A stretch of DNA of 64,000 nt, taken from the NCBI RefSeq assembly GCF_009618275.1, contig NZ_WIAD01000006.1:36001-100000 (forward strand). The letters run 5' to 3'. This stretch comes from Roseimaritima sediminicola. GTDB lineage: Bacteria; Planctomycetota; Planctomycetia; Pirellulales; Pirellulaceae. The translations under genes were made by a program, and so were the position numbers. Under the pieces are notes generated by a model. The model did not search any database. It was given only the letters and a program-made list of their open reading frames with translations, and had not been told where the DNA came from. The first letter of the stretch is position 1. The number at the start of each line of letters is the position of its first letter. Shown piece by piece: positions 44,101 to 52,657 of this stretch.

Positions 44101-46393
44101 CGACCCGGCCTATCCGGTGCGCCGGCAAGCCGCCTACGCGCTGGCCCACCTTCCGCCGGAGCCAGCCGCGCCGGTGCTGGCGCGGCTGGCCACCAAAGAT
44201 ACCGATGCCTACCTGCGGGCGGCGGCCCTCAGTTCGCTGACGCCCGAGAACGTCGGAGCGGTTGCCCAGATCGTGCTCGACGACGCTTCGCTGCGTGATC
44301 AGATCGGCAACGAAGTGCTGGCTACGGCCGCCGGAACAGGAACGGCCGCCACGGTGCGGCAAGTCCTGGATGGGCTGTTGGCTGGCCAGCACTCGGCGGC
44401 CCAGCCGTGGCGATTGCGGTATGTGGCCGAGTGGCTCGATGGGCTGGACCGGCGAGTTCGCGAGGGACAGCTCCGTTTGGTCCCCGCCTCCGGCGACCGC
44501 AGCTCCTCCGCGGCCGCAGCGGTAAGGTTGACCCCCGACGACCATCTGCGAATCGCCTCGCTTCGACGACACGCCTACCGCATCGTCACCGACACATCGT
44601 CCGACGATCGATCGTTGCAGGCGGCGTTCGCCCTGCTCGGCCGCGGGCGCGGTCCGGCCACGCAGGCCCTCCTGAACGACACCGCGGACTCGAGCGACCC
44701 CACGGATTCGAGCGACACCGCGGACCCGAGCGGTCCCGCAGACTCGAGCGACCCTGCGGAGACACCCCACACGGCTGCCTCCGGCGATACGCTTTCCCCG
44801 GCCGCGACCAGCCGCGCGCTGGCCCGGTGGATCGATCTGCCGATCGCCAAAGAGCGTCAGCTGTGGGCGATCGCGGCGCTCAAGCGGCGGGGCGGACCGG
44901 CCGACGCGGCGGCCCTGCTGGACCGCTTGGATTTTGCCACCCCGCAGGTTCGCACCGCGATCATCGAATCGCTGGTCACCGCGCCGGCCTGGAACGCCGT
45001 GGTCTTGGAAGCCTTGACCGAAGGCGTGATTCGCCCGGTGGATATCGCCAGCGACCATCGACAAGCATTCATCGAACGGCAAAGCCCGGCTCGGCGTGAG
45101 GAGGTGGCAGGTCTGTTGGTCGACCCCCAACAACAGGACCGGGCCGCGTTGGTCCGGCAGTGGCAGGACGTTGCCCATCTGCCCACCGACCCGCAGGCCG
45201 GCCAACAGGCGTTCATCAAGCACTGCAGCGTGTGCCATAAGTACGACGGTGTCGGCCACGAGGTGGGACCCGACCTGGGCGGTTTGACTTCGCGCGCGAC
45301 CCCGTTTCTCTTGACCGCGATTCTGAATCCCAATCGCGACGTCGACGCCCGCTACCAACGCTACACCGCCCTGACCGATGACGGCCGCTTGGTGTCCGGC
45401 CAACTGGCCACCGAAACCGCCACCAGCATCACGCTGTTGGAACAAGGCGGAAAGCAGCACGTGCTGCTGCGAAACCAGCTGGAAGAACTGACGCCCAGCG
45501 GCCAGTCCGCGATGCCGGAAGGACTGGAGAAACAGATCGATAAACAGCAACTGGCCAACATCATTGCCTACCTGCAGGGTGCCGGTTCGCCGGCGCGTCA
45601 GTGGGCGCGCCAGCTCCTGGACCCCGAAGCTTCGACCGAAACGCGGGTGGAAATGATTCAGACGACTCGGCTGCCCGCCGCCGACCTGATCGAAGCCCTG
45701 ACGGTGGACCTGCCCGCGGGCGATTCCGAAGAAGAGTACCGCCGCATCCCCTGGATCTGGCGGGTGGCCATCGCCGCCGGTAAACGGAATCAATCCGAGG
45801 AGATATTAAGTTTGCTCGATGCGTCGCTTCCGGCCACCGGCCAGCCCCTGGCCGATTGGCAGAGCGTCGTCATCGGTGGCGGGCTGATCAACGGGATCAG
45901 CCAAGCCGGCGATTGGCCGCTGGACCGGATCCAGCGACTGGTCGCGGGCAGCGGGGATCTGCCGGCCCGCTGGAACCATGCCGTGACCGAGGCCGCCGCG
46001 ATGGCGGACGATGTCCGCGTGGCTTCGGGCACCCGCTACGACGCGCTGCGAATGATCGCCTTGGCGCCGTGGTCATCCTATGGCACAAAGCTGGTTGCTT
46101 ACCTCGATTCAGACGATGCCGACCTGCAGATGGGCGCGGTCAGCGGCCTGGCCGATATGCCGGCCGCCGAAGCCGGTGACGCTCTGCTGGCTAGCCTTGC
46201 GAAATTGACCCAGCGCAACCGCCAGCTGGCCATCGCCGGATTGCGACGCACCGAACTGCGGGCGCTGCGGCTGTTGCGGGCGGTCGAAGCGGGCGACGCG
46301 CTGGCCGCGTGGTTCCGTCCGGAGGACCGTCGCGCTCTGAAGACGCACCCGAGCGACGACGTCCGGCGGTTGGCGGCCCAAGTGCTGCGGTGA
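41141..46393 (+). CDS. Ceramidase-like / PVC propeller / HEAT / cytochrome c fusion
   Basis: A 1750-residue exported protein. After the signal (about 10-30) comes a neutral/alkaline ceramidase-like domain (about 35-465: GVAKRDITPEYPVRLNGFG, the zinc-ligand HTHSAP at 132-137, GCGSDQNP). A PVC-type membrane-bound dehydrogenase propeller follows (about 490-850: GDLWVVQMSDYG, DRDGDGHFETA, GLDNWLYGSGG), then HEAT-like repeats (about 885-1165), a SDP-rich repeated linker (about 1184-1210), a cytochrome c domain (CSVCHK at about 1363-1368, then GPDLGGLTSR and LLTAILNPN), and a second helical-repeat C-terminus. Each part is known alone in planctomycetes; ceramidase plus heme propeller in one chain is unusual. 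ATG at 41141; the frame is open another 327 bp upstream over the MOSC gene. Confidence 0.9.
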   Translation: MSFFAPQLFRRYQLFLNAALVLALACLIPPRSFAAEQSEGQTYRVGVAKRDITPEYPVRLNGFGMRETPSEGVSQPIWTRALAIEADEAESPVVIVTLDNLGIRYPMVQQVARRVAATTDLLPDNLIVTFTHTHSAPKVNGASDNIFAEPIPEADQQAIDRYTAELTEHLVAVVQQALGNLRPATLHWGVGEVGFAKNRRTAGGPVDHSLPCLIVRSAESPDDILALYTTYACHCVTLSHNQIDGDWAGYAANGIERYFPDAVAMVSIGCGSDQNPDSGVTGDKVQVARRQGMQIADEVARLIRTTDLQPLSGPVRAAHTQLQLPFETLPSRAEYQAMAEAGGAAGYNAQTQLARLDAGHSLPTALDYPIHVCSFGDQLCMVFLAGEVCVDYAIRLRGELDGSRIWMHGYSQDFGAYIPSERLLREGGYGGGAEIPYFALPTRLAGGLEDKIVSAVHRLVPEAFHQDKSDGSKSHDASKTGGTVPLAPEDSLQKMQAAPGLEVRLVASEPQISDPVAIDFGPKGDLWVVQMSDYGHGIEEEFVPRGEVRVLDDRDGDGHFETARVFAAGLRYPTGVKVWRDGALICDAPHIYFSRDTDGDGVEDSREILFTGFATHNGQARVNSLRWGLDNWLYGSGGLFGGEITNAKGQTVDVSGRDFRIRPDQGIIEPVTGRSQQGRCRDDWGNWFGCSNSQLLTHFPVDDTYAGRNPFVAPPPSLVSVPRGPEAGKLYPLDNLVLFRLSGAPGKATAACGVGVYRDRLLGEGYSGNAFTCEPVNQLVYRQVLSRQGAHIVGHRAEEQQESEFLRSSDQWFRPVQVRTGPDGGLWVVDMYRYVIEHPKWIPDETLAQLDVFAGQDRGRIYRVVPADKTAEPRRSPLDLDSLEPAQLAQQLDSPNGIVRDLAHQMLLWQSAVEAKETLHELVQTGTHPAARIHALSVLAGLDLLTAERLGIALEDPSAHVRQHAVRWSEPLLDQPALQRAILKLAADPAYPVRRQAAYALAHLPPEPAAPVLARLATKDTDAYLRAAALSSLTPENVGAVAQIVLDDASLRDQIGNEVLATAAGTGTAATVRQVLDGLLAGQHSAAQPWRLRYVAEWLDGLDRRVREGQLRLVPASGDRSSSAAAAVRLTPDDHLRIASLRRHAYRIVTDTSSDDRSLQAAFALLGRGRGPATQALLNDTADSSDPTDSSDTADPSGPADSSDPAETPHTAASGDTLSPAATSRALARWIDLPIAKERQLWAIAALKRRGGPADAAALLDRLDFATPQVRTAIIESLVTAPAWNAVVLEALTEGVIRPVDIASDHRQAFIERQSPARREEVAGLLVDPQQQDRAALVRQWQDVAHLPTDPQAGQQAFIKHCSVCHKYDGVGHEVGPDLGGLTSRATPFLLTAILNPNRDVDARYQRYTALTDDGRLVSGQLATETATSITLLEQGGKQHVLLRNQLEELTPSGQSAMPEGLEKQIDKQQLANIIAYLQGAGSPARQWARQLLDPEASTETRVEMIQTTRLPAADLIEALTVDLPAGDSEEEYRRIPWIWRVAIAAGKRNQSEEILSLLDASLPATGQPLADWQSVVIGGGLINGISQAGDWPLDRIQRLVAGSGDLPARWNHAVTEAAAMADDVRVASGTRYDALRMIALAPWSSYGTKLVAYLDSDDADLQMGAVSGLADMPAAEAGDALLASLAKLTQRNRQLAIAGLRRTELRALRLLRAVEAGDALAAWFRPEDRRALKTHPSDDVRRLAAQVLR

Positions 46394-46452
46394 GTGGTTT
46401 ACTGCGGCGAAACGCACCGCAGCTAGTCCTTTTCGCATTTGACGAGACCAAG

Positions 46453-48171
46453 ATGGAACGGTTGAGAAACGTATGGAATTCCTTCTCCTTCGTCGGCTTG
46501 GTCATCGCGATTCTGTTCTTCGCCGTCTCTGTGACGCCCTCGTTGTTGCCGCGGACGCCGTGGACGCAGGGGGCCTTGTCGGGGTTCGCCCTGGCGGTCG
46601 GTTATGGAATCGGCGTGTTGCTGTATTGGATCTACCGGTTCTACCAGTTGCCCGAGGTCCCCGGCGGCGCCCAGCTGCGCGCCAAGTTCGCGATCGGTGT
46701 GGTACTGGTCTTCGTCTTTGTCGGCTTCCTATGGCGGATCACCGTCTGGCAGAACTCGATCCGGAGCCGTATGGAGATGCCGGAACTGGAGACGGCGTAC
46801 CCGTTTCGCATGGTCTTGGTGGCCCTGGTGGTGGGCGGCGTTCTGGTCCTGTTGACGCGCGCCTTTATTTGGCTGAATCTGTTCGTCGGTGACAAACTGT
46901 CGCGCTGGCTGCCTCGCCGCGTGGCCCGCACCCTGGGCTTTGTCGTGGTCTGTTTTGCGGTGATGACATTGACCAACGATGTGTTGATGAGTCGTCTGCT
47001 GGCGACCACAGACCAGGTGTTTGCTCGGATCGACCAGACGTTTGACGAAGACTTCGACATCGCGAAACTGCCGGCTGGAATCGGCGACCCGGCTTCGGTC
47101 ATCGCCTGGGACGAGGTGGGCAAGCAAGGCAAGAGTTTTCTCGTGGCCGGTCCCACGCAAACGGAGATCGCACGGTTTTGGAAACGTCCGGCGATGTCCC
47201 CGGTCCGCGTCTACGCCGGACTGAATTCGGCCGACAGCTACGACCAACGCGCCGCCGCGGCGCTGGAAGAACTGATCCGCGTCGGTGGATTCGAGCGATC
47301 CGTGTTGGTGGTGGCGACGCCCACCGGAACCGGCTGGCTGGACCCTTCGGCCGTCGACACGCTGGAATATTTGCACGGCGGAGACACCGCGATCGTGTCG
47401 ATGCAGTATTCCTACCTGCCCAGTTGGCTCACGATTCTGGTCGATCCGCAGCGTTCCCGGCAGTCGGCCGAAGCGCTGTTTCAGGCGGTCTATGAGCACT
47501 GGAAAACGCTGGCTCGCGATCGCCGCCCTCGGCTGTACCTGCAGGGGTTAAGCCTCGGGGCCTTCGGCGGCGAAGCCTCCGCGCCGTGGTATACGATCCT
47601 GGAGGATCCGATCCACGGCGCCGTCTACAGCGGCACTCCGTTTCCCAGCCAACAGTGGCAGCAGTTGGTCGCCAACCGCAACCCCGGCACCACGCCCTGG
47701 CAGCCCGGCATCGGAGACGGTCGCAACGTCCGGTTCACCACCCAGACCAACGCGCTGGGCGACGGAGCGCCGTGGGGTTCCATCCGCGTCGTTTATATCC
47801 AGCACGCCAGCGACCCGATGGTTTGGTTCTCGCCCAGTTTGGCCTGGCAGCAGCCCGAGTGGTTGTCCGGGCAGCGCGGCCCCGACGTCTCGCCACTGCT
47901 CCGTTGGTACCCGATCATCACGTTCCTGCAGATCGCTTTCGATCTGCCGATGGCCACTTCCGTCCCGGCGGGCTATGGGCACAACTATGCGGCCAACGCC
48001 TATATCGACGCCTGGCTTGCGGTTACCCAGCCGCCGGATTGGGACGAAACCAAGACGGCTCGCTTGAAAGCTCTGTTCCTTCGCCAACAAGGGTCCGCGG
48101 GACCCTCGCTGGTTCAATCTGACAACTCGCTGCGCGAGGAACGGTCGCCGAACGTTGCGCTGGCCCTGTGA
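46453..48171 (+). CDS. Membrane alpha/beta-hydrolase (Abhydrolase_9 type)
   Basis: 572 residues: four to five membrane segments in the first 180 (FSFVGLVIAILFFAVSVTPS, FALAVGYGIGVLLYWIY, FAIGVVLVFVFVGFLWRI, FRMVLVALVVGGVLVLLTRA) and a hydrolase domain from about 260 that matches the Abhydrolase_9 family: PVRVYAGLNSADSYDQRAAAALEELIRVGGF, the nucleophile Ser367 in GLSLGAFGG and the late MATSVPAGYGHNY block carrying the catalytic His. These are predicted integral-membrane serine hydrolases of unknown substrate, probably facing the periplasm. ATG at 46453. Its stop overlaps the GTG of a dehydrogenase remnant. Confidence 0.9.
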   Translation: MERLRNVWNSFSFVGLVIAILFFAVSVTPSLLPRTPWTQGALSGFALAVGYGIGVLLYWIYRFYQLPEVPGGAQLRAKFAIGVVLVFVFVGFLWRITVWQNSIRSRMEMPELETAYPFRMVLVALVVGGVLVLLTRAFIWLNLFVGDKLSRWLPRRVARTLGFVVVCFAVMTLTNDVLMSRLLATTDQVFARIDQTFDEDFDIAKLPAGIGDPASVIAWDEVGKQGKSFLVAGPTQTEIARFWKRPAMSPVRVYAGLNSADSYDQRAAAALEELIRVGGFERSVLVVATPTGTGWLDPSAVDTLEYLHGGDTAIVSMQYSYLPSWLTILVDPQRSRQSAEALFQAVYEHWKTLARDRRPRLYLQGLSLGAFGGEASAPWYTILEDPIHGAVYSGTPFPSQQWQQLVANRNPGTTPWQPGIGDGRNVRFTTQTNALGDGAPWGSIRVVYIQHASDPMVWFSPSLAWQQPEWLSGQRGPDVSPLLRWYPIITFLQIAFDLPMATSVPAGYGHNYAANAYIDAWLAVTQPPDWDETKTARLKALFLRQQGSAGPSLVQSDNSLREERSPNVALAL

Positions 48172-48515
48172 GTGTTTCTGCTGGCGGCACCGTCTTTATG
48201 GCAGGTGCTTGCGGTGCGATCGGCACGTTGGCGATCCAACCGCAAACCGGCGACGATTGCCAGCGCGTGGTTCGCGACGGCGGTTGCCTAGTGACCGTCT
48301 CGGGCGACCAAGTCACCCCGCAGCGACAAATCAAGGTCCAACAGGTCTTCGTAGGGCCCGAGGTGGATGCGGCGCTGGCAGGGGTGGCGAAGAAAGTGGC
48401 CGCGGGCGCGATTCGCGTGGAACTGGAACAGGTCTATCCGTTCGAACGCGCCGTGGAGGCCTTGGAGAAAACCGAAACCCGCCACGCCCGTGGAAAGGTG
48501 GTCATCAGCCTCTAG
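48168..48515 (+). pseudogene. Remnant of a zinc-type (MDR) quinone oxidoreductase
   Basis: The 115-residue frame starts with a GTG overlapping the hydrolase stop. GACGAIGTLAIQ resembles the Rossmann NAD(P)-binding loop of medium-chain dehydrogenases, then DCQRVVRDGGCLVTVSG corresponds to a region about 60 residues further along in intact enzymes, and ALEKTETRHARGKVVISL is the normal C-terminus. The whole N-terminal catalytic half and an internal segment are missing, so it cannot be an active enzyme. Frame and codon use are intact, so the loss may be recent. It ends in a CTAG shared with the convergent WD40 gene. Confidence 0.8.
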
Positions 48516-49579
48516 CCCTCAGTCTCGGTCTGGGGCTCGGTCTGGGGCTCGGCTTCGGGCTCGGTCATCTGATAAACGCTGGCGGTGCCGTCGGCGTGGG
48601 CCACGGCGAAACGATCCTCGCCGATCAGGTCCAGCCCGCGAGCGGCACGCGGCGTCGCGACAGTGTGGAACGGCTCGTCTTGCTGGCGGTTGTAAAACCA
48701 CAACGCACCCTTGCCGTTTTTGTGGGCGCCGGCGCCGATCACAAATCCGCTCCGATGGAACCGCACGCCCCAAGCGATGCCTTTGAAATTCTTGGCGGCA
48801 TGGAACCGGCGCAGCGGTTTGCAGGTTTGCCAATCGAACAACACGATCAGCGGATCCTGGTCGCCGGCGAATCCGTTGGTCAATTTGGTGATCCCCGCAC
48901 TGGCCCAAGCCGTGCCGTCGGGATCGAACTGCAGGTCGCGGCTGCCGCCCATGTCGGCCGCAAACTTTTTGTCATAACCGGTCATCATGTCCGCGACGAA
49001 TGTGTGCTCGGGCTGGCCGGTCAGGTAGTTCCACAGCTTCACGCCGCCGACCAGGTCCTGCGACACCAGCAGCGGTGCGGTGGGATGAAACTGTGCCCCG
49101 TAGACGTGGCGTGCGTGTCCCGCAAAGACCTGACGCAACGAACCGTCACCGGCGTCCCAGATCTTGACCAGTAGGTCGTTGCCGCAGGTCACCAACCAGC
49201 GTCCGTCGGGACTGACGCCGACCCAACGAGCGGAGCCCTGATGGGCTTGGACGCTGTACAACACCTGCGGCTGGTCGGCGGTCAAGTCCCACGCTTTCAG
49301 AACGCCGCCCCAGCACGCTGTGTACAGCCGCGAACCATCCGCGGAAAACCGCACCGAGCGCACCCAGCTGTCGTGCCCCTCGAGCGTCCGCTGGCGGTCG
49401 GACTGCAGGTCCCACAGCTGGACGTTCAAATCCTCGGCACCGGCGGCGAGCAAGCGGCCTGCCGGATCGCAGGCCAACGTGGTCAAGGGCCGCTGGTGTT
49501 TGTATTCCGCGACGACGTGCGTGTGCACAGGATCGACGCTCGCGGCGACCGGTTCCGTTTTCGTTTCGGCAGGATTCAT
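48512..49579 (-). CDS. WD40-repeat protein
   Basis: 355 residues, about five to six WD40 blades, for example LAAGAEDLNVQLWDLQS, YTACWGGVLKAWDLTA, LVTCGNDLLVKIWDAGDG and LVSQDLVGGVKLWNYLTG. No signal peptide is seen. The C-terminus ends in a 12-bp tandem repeat encoding TEPE/AEPQ/TEPQ units (48521-48567). Its ATG overlaps the stop of the DUF1501 gene by four bases (reading ATGA on the minus strand), so the two are translationally coupled; WD40 plus DUF1501 plus DUF1553 is a recurring planctomycete trio. A scaffold role is inferred from the fold. Confidence 0.9.
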   Translation of the reverse strand: MNPAETKTEPVAASVDPVHTHVVAEYKHQRPLTTLACDPAGRLLAAGAEDLNVQLWDLQSDRQRTLEGHDSWVRSVRFSADGSRLYTACWGGVLKAWDLTADQPQVLYSVQAHQGSARWVGVSPDGRWLVTCGNDLLVKIWDAGDGSLRQVFAGHARHVYGAQFHPTAPLLVSQDLVGGVKLWNYLTGQPEHTFVADMMTGYDKKFAADMGGSRDLQFDPDGTAWASAGITKLTNGFAGDQDPLIVLFDWQTCKPLRRFHAAKNFKGIAWGVRFHRSGFVIGAGAHKNGKGALWFYNRQQDEPFHTVATPRAARGLDLIGEDRFAVAHADGTASVYQMTEPEAEPQTEPQTETEG

Positions 49580-50883
49580 GATAGCAGCTCTCCGATTTCT
49601 TCCGCCGCCGGATCGCCGATCGGGATGGAGCGGCCGGGCAAGTCGTGTTCGGCATAGGTATCCAAACCCACGGCCCGCAGGTAAGTGTGAAACAGATGCC
49701 CCGAATCGACTTCACGATCCGCCACCTCGGTGCCCTCGGCGTTGGTGGCACCGATGATCGCACCGGGCTGCACCCCGCAGCCGCCCAGCACCGTGGACCA
49801 GGCGGTTCCCCAGTGATCGCGGCCGTACTTGGTGTTGATCTTGGGGGTGCGGCCGAACTCCGAACAGATCAATACCAGCGTACTGTCCAGCATCCCGCGG
49901 TCGTGCAGGTCATCCAACAGCATCGAAAACGGTTTGTCGAACTCTTCCAACTGTTCAAGATGAAAGTTGAAATTCTCGGCGTGGGAGTCGTAACCGTGAT
50001 GCGTGACCTTGACGCACGTGGCACCGTTTTCCAGCAACGTGCGAGCCAACAGACAGTACTTGGCAAAGTCGTGCGTGCCGTAACGCTCCAGGTCTCGCGG
50101 GGAAGCTTCACCGGCGAAGATCTTCTTGCGAGCCATCAGCAATTCGGCCTGCTTGAAAGCTGCGTCGTAGTTGGCCAGTTCGGCGTTGCTGCGGCGCCGC
50201 GCGAACGGCTCGTCAAACTGCCGCCGCAGACTCTCCCGCTGGGCGTCCAGTTCCGGATCCAGCTGGCCGGGCAGCTGCAGATTGTCCGGGGGTTGGACGC
50301 CGCGGAGGGTCAATTCGGCATGCTGGGCACCCAGAAACGCGGCCGTTTGATCGTTCAAGCCGCGAGTGGTGATGTGGATGTATCCAGGCAGCGTCGCCTC
50401 GGGACCGGCCAGGTACTTCGATGCCACCGATCCCAGATAGGGAAAGTCGCCGGCCGGACGCCCCCGTTCCATATACAACATGCCCTGCCGGTGATCGTTG
50501 ATCTTGCTGTTGATGCTGCGCACGATCGACAGATGATGCATCCGGCGGGCCGTGTGCGGCAGCAGCTCCGAGATATGCATGCCCGGCACCGAGGTCGGAA
50601 TCGCCCGAAACGGTCCACCATATCGCGTGCCCGGCTTGGGGTCCCACGATTCCAATTGACTGACGCCGCCTTGCAGAAAAATCTGCAGGATCCGCTTGCC
50701 GGATTGCCGCAGCCGATCGGCCTGCATCAACGGCGCGGCCTCCGCCCTCGGAGTGTGACCTGTGGCCAATGCGGCAGTGGCGGCGCCGGCCAGAAACCGT
50801 CGTCGCGCCAGGACGTGTTCCACTGGACTGCAGCCTCGGTTGCGTCTCACCGGATTGCTCCCTCGTGCGGATGAATGAATCAC
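49576..50883 (-). CDS. DUF1501 family protein, Tat-exported
   Basis: 435 residues from a GTG at 50883; the twin-arginine signal ARRRFLAGAATAALATG begins about residue 26, so a start nearer to it (around GTG in the VEHVLARRRF stretch) is possible. Family blocks: RILQIFLQGGVSQLESWDPK, CSEFGRTPKINTKYGRDHWG and VLGGCGVQPGAIIG, of the same subfamily as the gene at 2402. It lies 30 bp downstream of its DUF1549/DUF1553 partner and overlaps the WD40 start. Confidence 0.9.
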   Translation of the reverse strand: MIHSSARGSNPVRRNRGCSPVEHVLARRRFLAGAATAALATGHTPRAEAAPLMQADRLRQSGKRILQIFLQGGVSQLESWDPKPGTRYGGPFRAIPTSVPGMHISELLPHTARRMHHLSIVRSINSKINDHRQGMLYMERGRPAGDFPYLGSVASKYLAGPEATLPGYIHITTRGLNDQTAAFLGAQHAELTLRGVQPPDNLQLPGQLDPELDAQRESLRRQFDEPFARRRSNAELANYDAAFKQAELLMARKKIFAGEASPRDLERYGTHDFAKYCLLARTLLENGATCVKVTHHGYDSHAENFNFHLEQLEEFDKPFSMLLDDLHDRGMLDSTLVLICSEFGRTPKINTKYGRDHWGTAWSTVLGGCGVQPGAIIGATNAEGTEVADREVDSGHLFHTYLRAVGLDTYAEHDLPGRSIPIGDPAAEEIGELLS

Positions 50884-50913
50884 CGGCGCGGTTGAATGAC
50901 CAACACGCGCGGT

Positions 50914-52527
50914 TCAGTGGTTAAAGCGAAACTCGCTGGACACCAGACTGGCCCAGGTCAATTGTTCGATGGCAAGCCGGCGGTCGGAGGCGGCGTTCAA
51001 GTACTCGGCGATGCGGCGAGATTCTTCGGGAAGTGGCAGTCGAGAGTACACACGCAGATAAAACGTCTCGGCCAGCTCGGGCGTCTCCAGGTCTTTTAGG
51101 TCTTTTAGGTCTTTTAGGTCTTTTAGGGCATTTAGGTCTGCGACCAAGCCGTCTTCGGTTTTCAACCAGGATTGGATCAGCGGACTATTGCGCAAGAACA
51201 GCACCTGCTCGGCCGCGGCATCGAATCGTGTGCTCTGGCCGGCGGAACCGAACATCTTGGCAAACGTGGCGACGGATTTTTGGGCCGCTTCGTCCAGCGG
51301 GGCGGTCGGGTCGACGACGCCGGTCGCCTGCATCATCGCGATCGCCAACTGTTCGGCCGACAGCGGTTTTAATCGCGCTACCGAATAGCTGGCTGTGTCC
51401 GCAGGCGATCCCTCACTGGCTTGGCTGCTCCGCTGATAGGTGCGCGTCAACGCCAATTCCCGCAGCAGGTACCGCAGATCGTAGTCGTTGTCCAGTAACG
51501 CCTCGGCCAACAGATCCAATACCTCCGGGTGCGTCGGGGGATTTTGTGGATGCATCATGTCCAGCGGTTCGACCAGGCCGCGGCCCATCATCAAGGCCCA
51601 CAGGCGGTTGGCGATGTTGCGGCGAAACGCGCCGTTGGCGTCATCGATCATCGCCTCGGCCAGCCGCAGGCGTCGGCTGTAGGTGGGAATCGCACGGGCG
51701 TCCTTGGCCGGTTTGGTCTTGTAAAGCTCCTCGGCCGGCGACGGATCGTCCAGCGGCGGCAGGTCCAACATCCGCGGCGGCGTGGCGTCCGTTTCGCTGG
51801 TGAAGACCGACGTGAACTCCACGTCCCCTTCGGCCTTCTCGCCGATCGACGTTTTGCCGCTTTTCGGATCTTTGAACAGATAGCTTCGTGAGAGAAAAGC
51901 GGTCAGACCAAAATAATGTCGCTGGAGGTAGTCGTCGACGGTTGGGTGGTCGTGGCACTGTGCACACTGCAGGTCCCGGCCGAGAAAGATGCGACCCAGG
52001 TCACGGGTGACATCCTCGCGTCGCAGGTCGCGATCGAGCAGGAACTTGGCGGCCGGCCGTGTCTTCGGTTCGCTGCCGTCGGCCGAGAGGATCTCGCGAA
52101 CCAGCACGTTCCACGGCTTGTTGTCCAGGACCGACTGCCGCAGATACGTTTGCCAATCCACGGCGGGAACGTGCTTGTCCGCGCGGCGTTCCATCAGCAA
52201 TTCATCCAGCACGTACTGCATCCGCGTGGCGTGTTGTTCGGAGGCCAGCAGCCGGTCGATCACCTGGGCGCGTTTGTTCTCCGTTGTGTCGCCGAGGAAT
52301 TCGTGTAACGCTTCGCCACTGGGAAGGCAGCCGCCGAGGTCGAGATAGACGCGGCGCAGAAACGCGGCGTCGTCGGTCTGCGCTGCCGCGTCCGGAACGT
52401 AACCCTCCTGAGCTTCGATCAAGGCATCGATCTGTTGATGCAGCGGTGGGGCCGCGGCCAGCGAGCCGCACAGGGCCGTCATCAGGCTGACGGCCAGCAG
52501 CGTCCAGAGCGTGTGATCGACTCGCAT
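50914..52527 (-). CDS. DUF1549/DUF1553 protein without PSCyt1 domain
   Basis: 537 residues from the ATG at 52527 (MRVDHTLWTLLAVSLMTALCGSLAAA, a clean signal peptide). DUF1549 occupies about 30-260 (FLRRVYLDLGGCLPSGEALH and a CxxCH in CAQCHDHPTVDDY) and DUF1553 about 290-530. Unlike the three large paralogues it has no N-terminal PSCyt1 domain; the gene at position 3 may be of the same short type. A 9-bp tandem repeat (51089-51124) inserts four KDL units in LKDLKDLKDLKDLETPEL near the C-terminus. It heads the minus-strand unit DUF1553, DUF1501, WD40. Confidence 0.92.
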   Translation of the reverse strand: MRVDHTLWTLLAVSLMTALCGSLAAAPPLHQQIDALIEAQEGYVPDAAAQTDDAAFLRRVYLDLGGCLPSGEALHEFLGDTTENKRAQVIDRLLASEQHATRMQYVLDELLMERRADKHVPAVDWQTYLRQSVLDNKPWNVLVREILSADGSEPKTRPAAKFLLDRDLRREDVTRDLGRIFLGRDLQCAQCHDHPTVDDYLQRHYFGLTAFLSRSYLFKDPKSGKTSIGEKAEGDVEFTSVFTSETDATPPRMLDLPPLDDPSPAEELYKTKPAKDARAIPTYSRRLRLAEAMIDDANGAFRRNIANRLWALMMGRGLVEPLDMMHPQNPPTHPEVLDLLAEALLDNDYDLRYLLRELALTRTYQRSSQASEGSPADTASYSVARLKPLSAEQLAIAMMQATGVVDPTAPLDEAAQKSVATFAKMFGSAGQSTRFDAAAEQVLFLRNSPLIQSWLKTEDGLVADLNALKDLKDLKDLKDLETPELAETFYLRVYSRLPLPEESRRIAEYLNAASDRRLAIEQLTWASLVSSEFRFNH

Positions 52528-52657
52528 CACAACGGTTGGGGGTGGATGGGGCGGGAGTGGCAGGAAGGCACGCGGCGGCGGAAAGGCGGCGCAGGGGTCC
52601 ACTATACCCCATCCAGCGGCCGCCGTGGGAACTTTGGGGCGGTGCCTTGGTTCGCGC

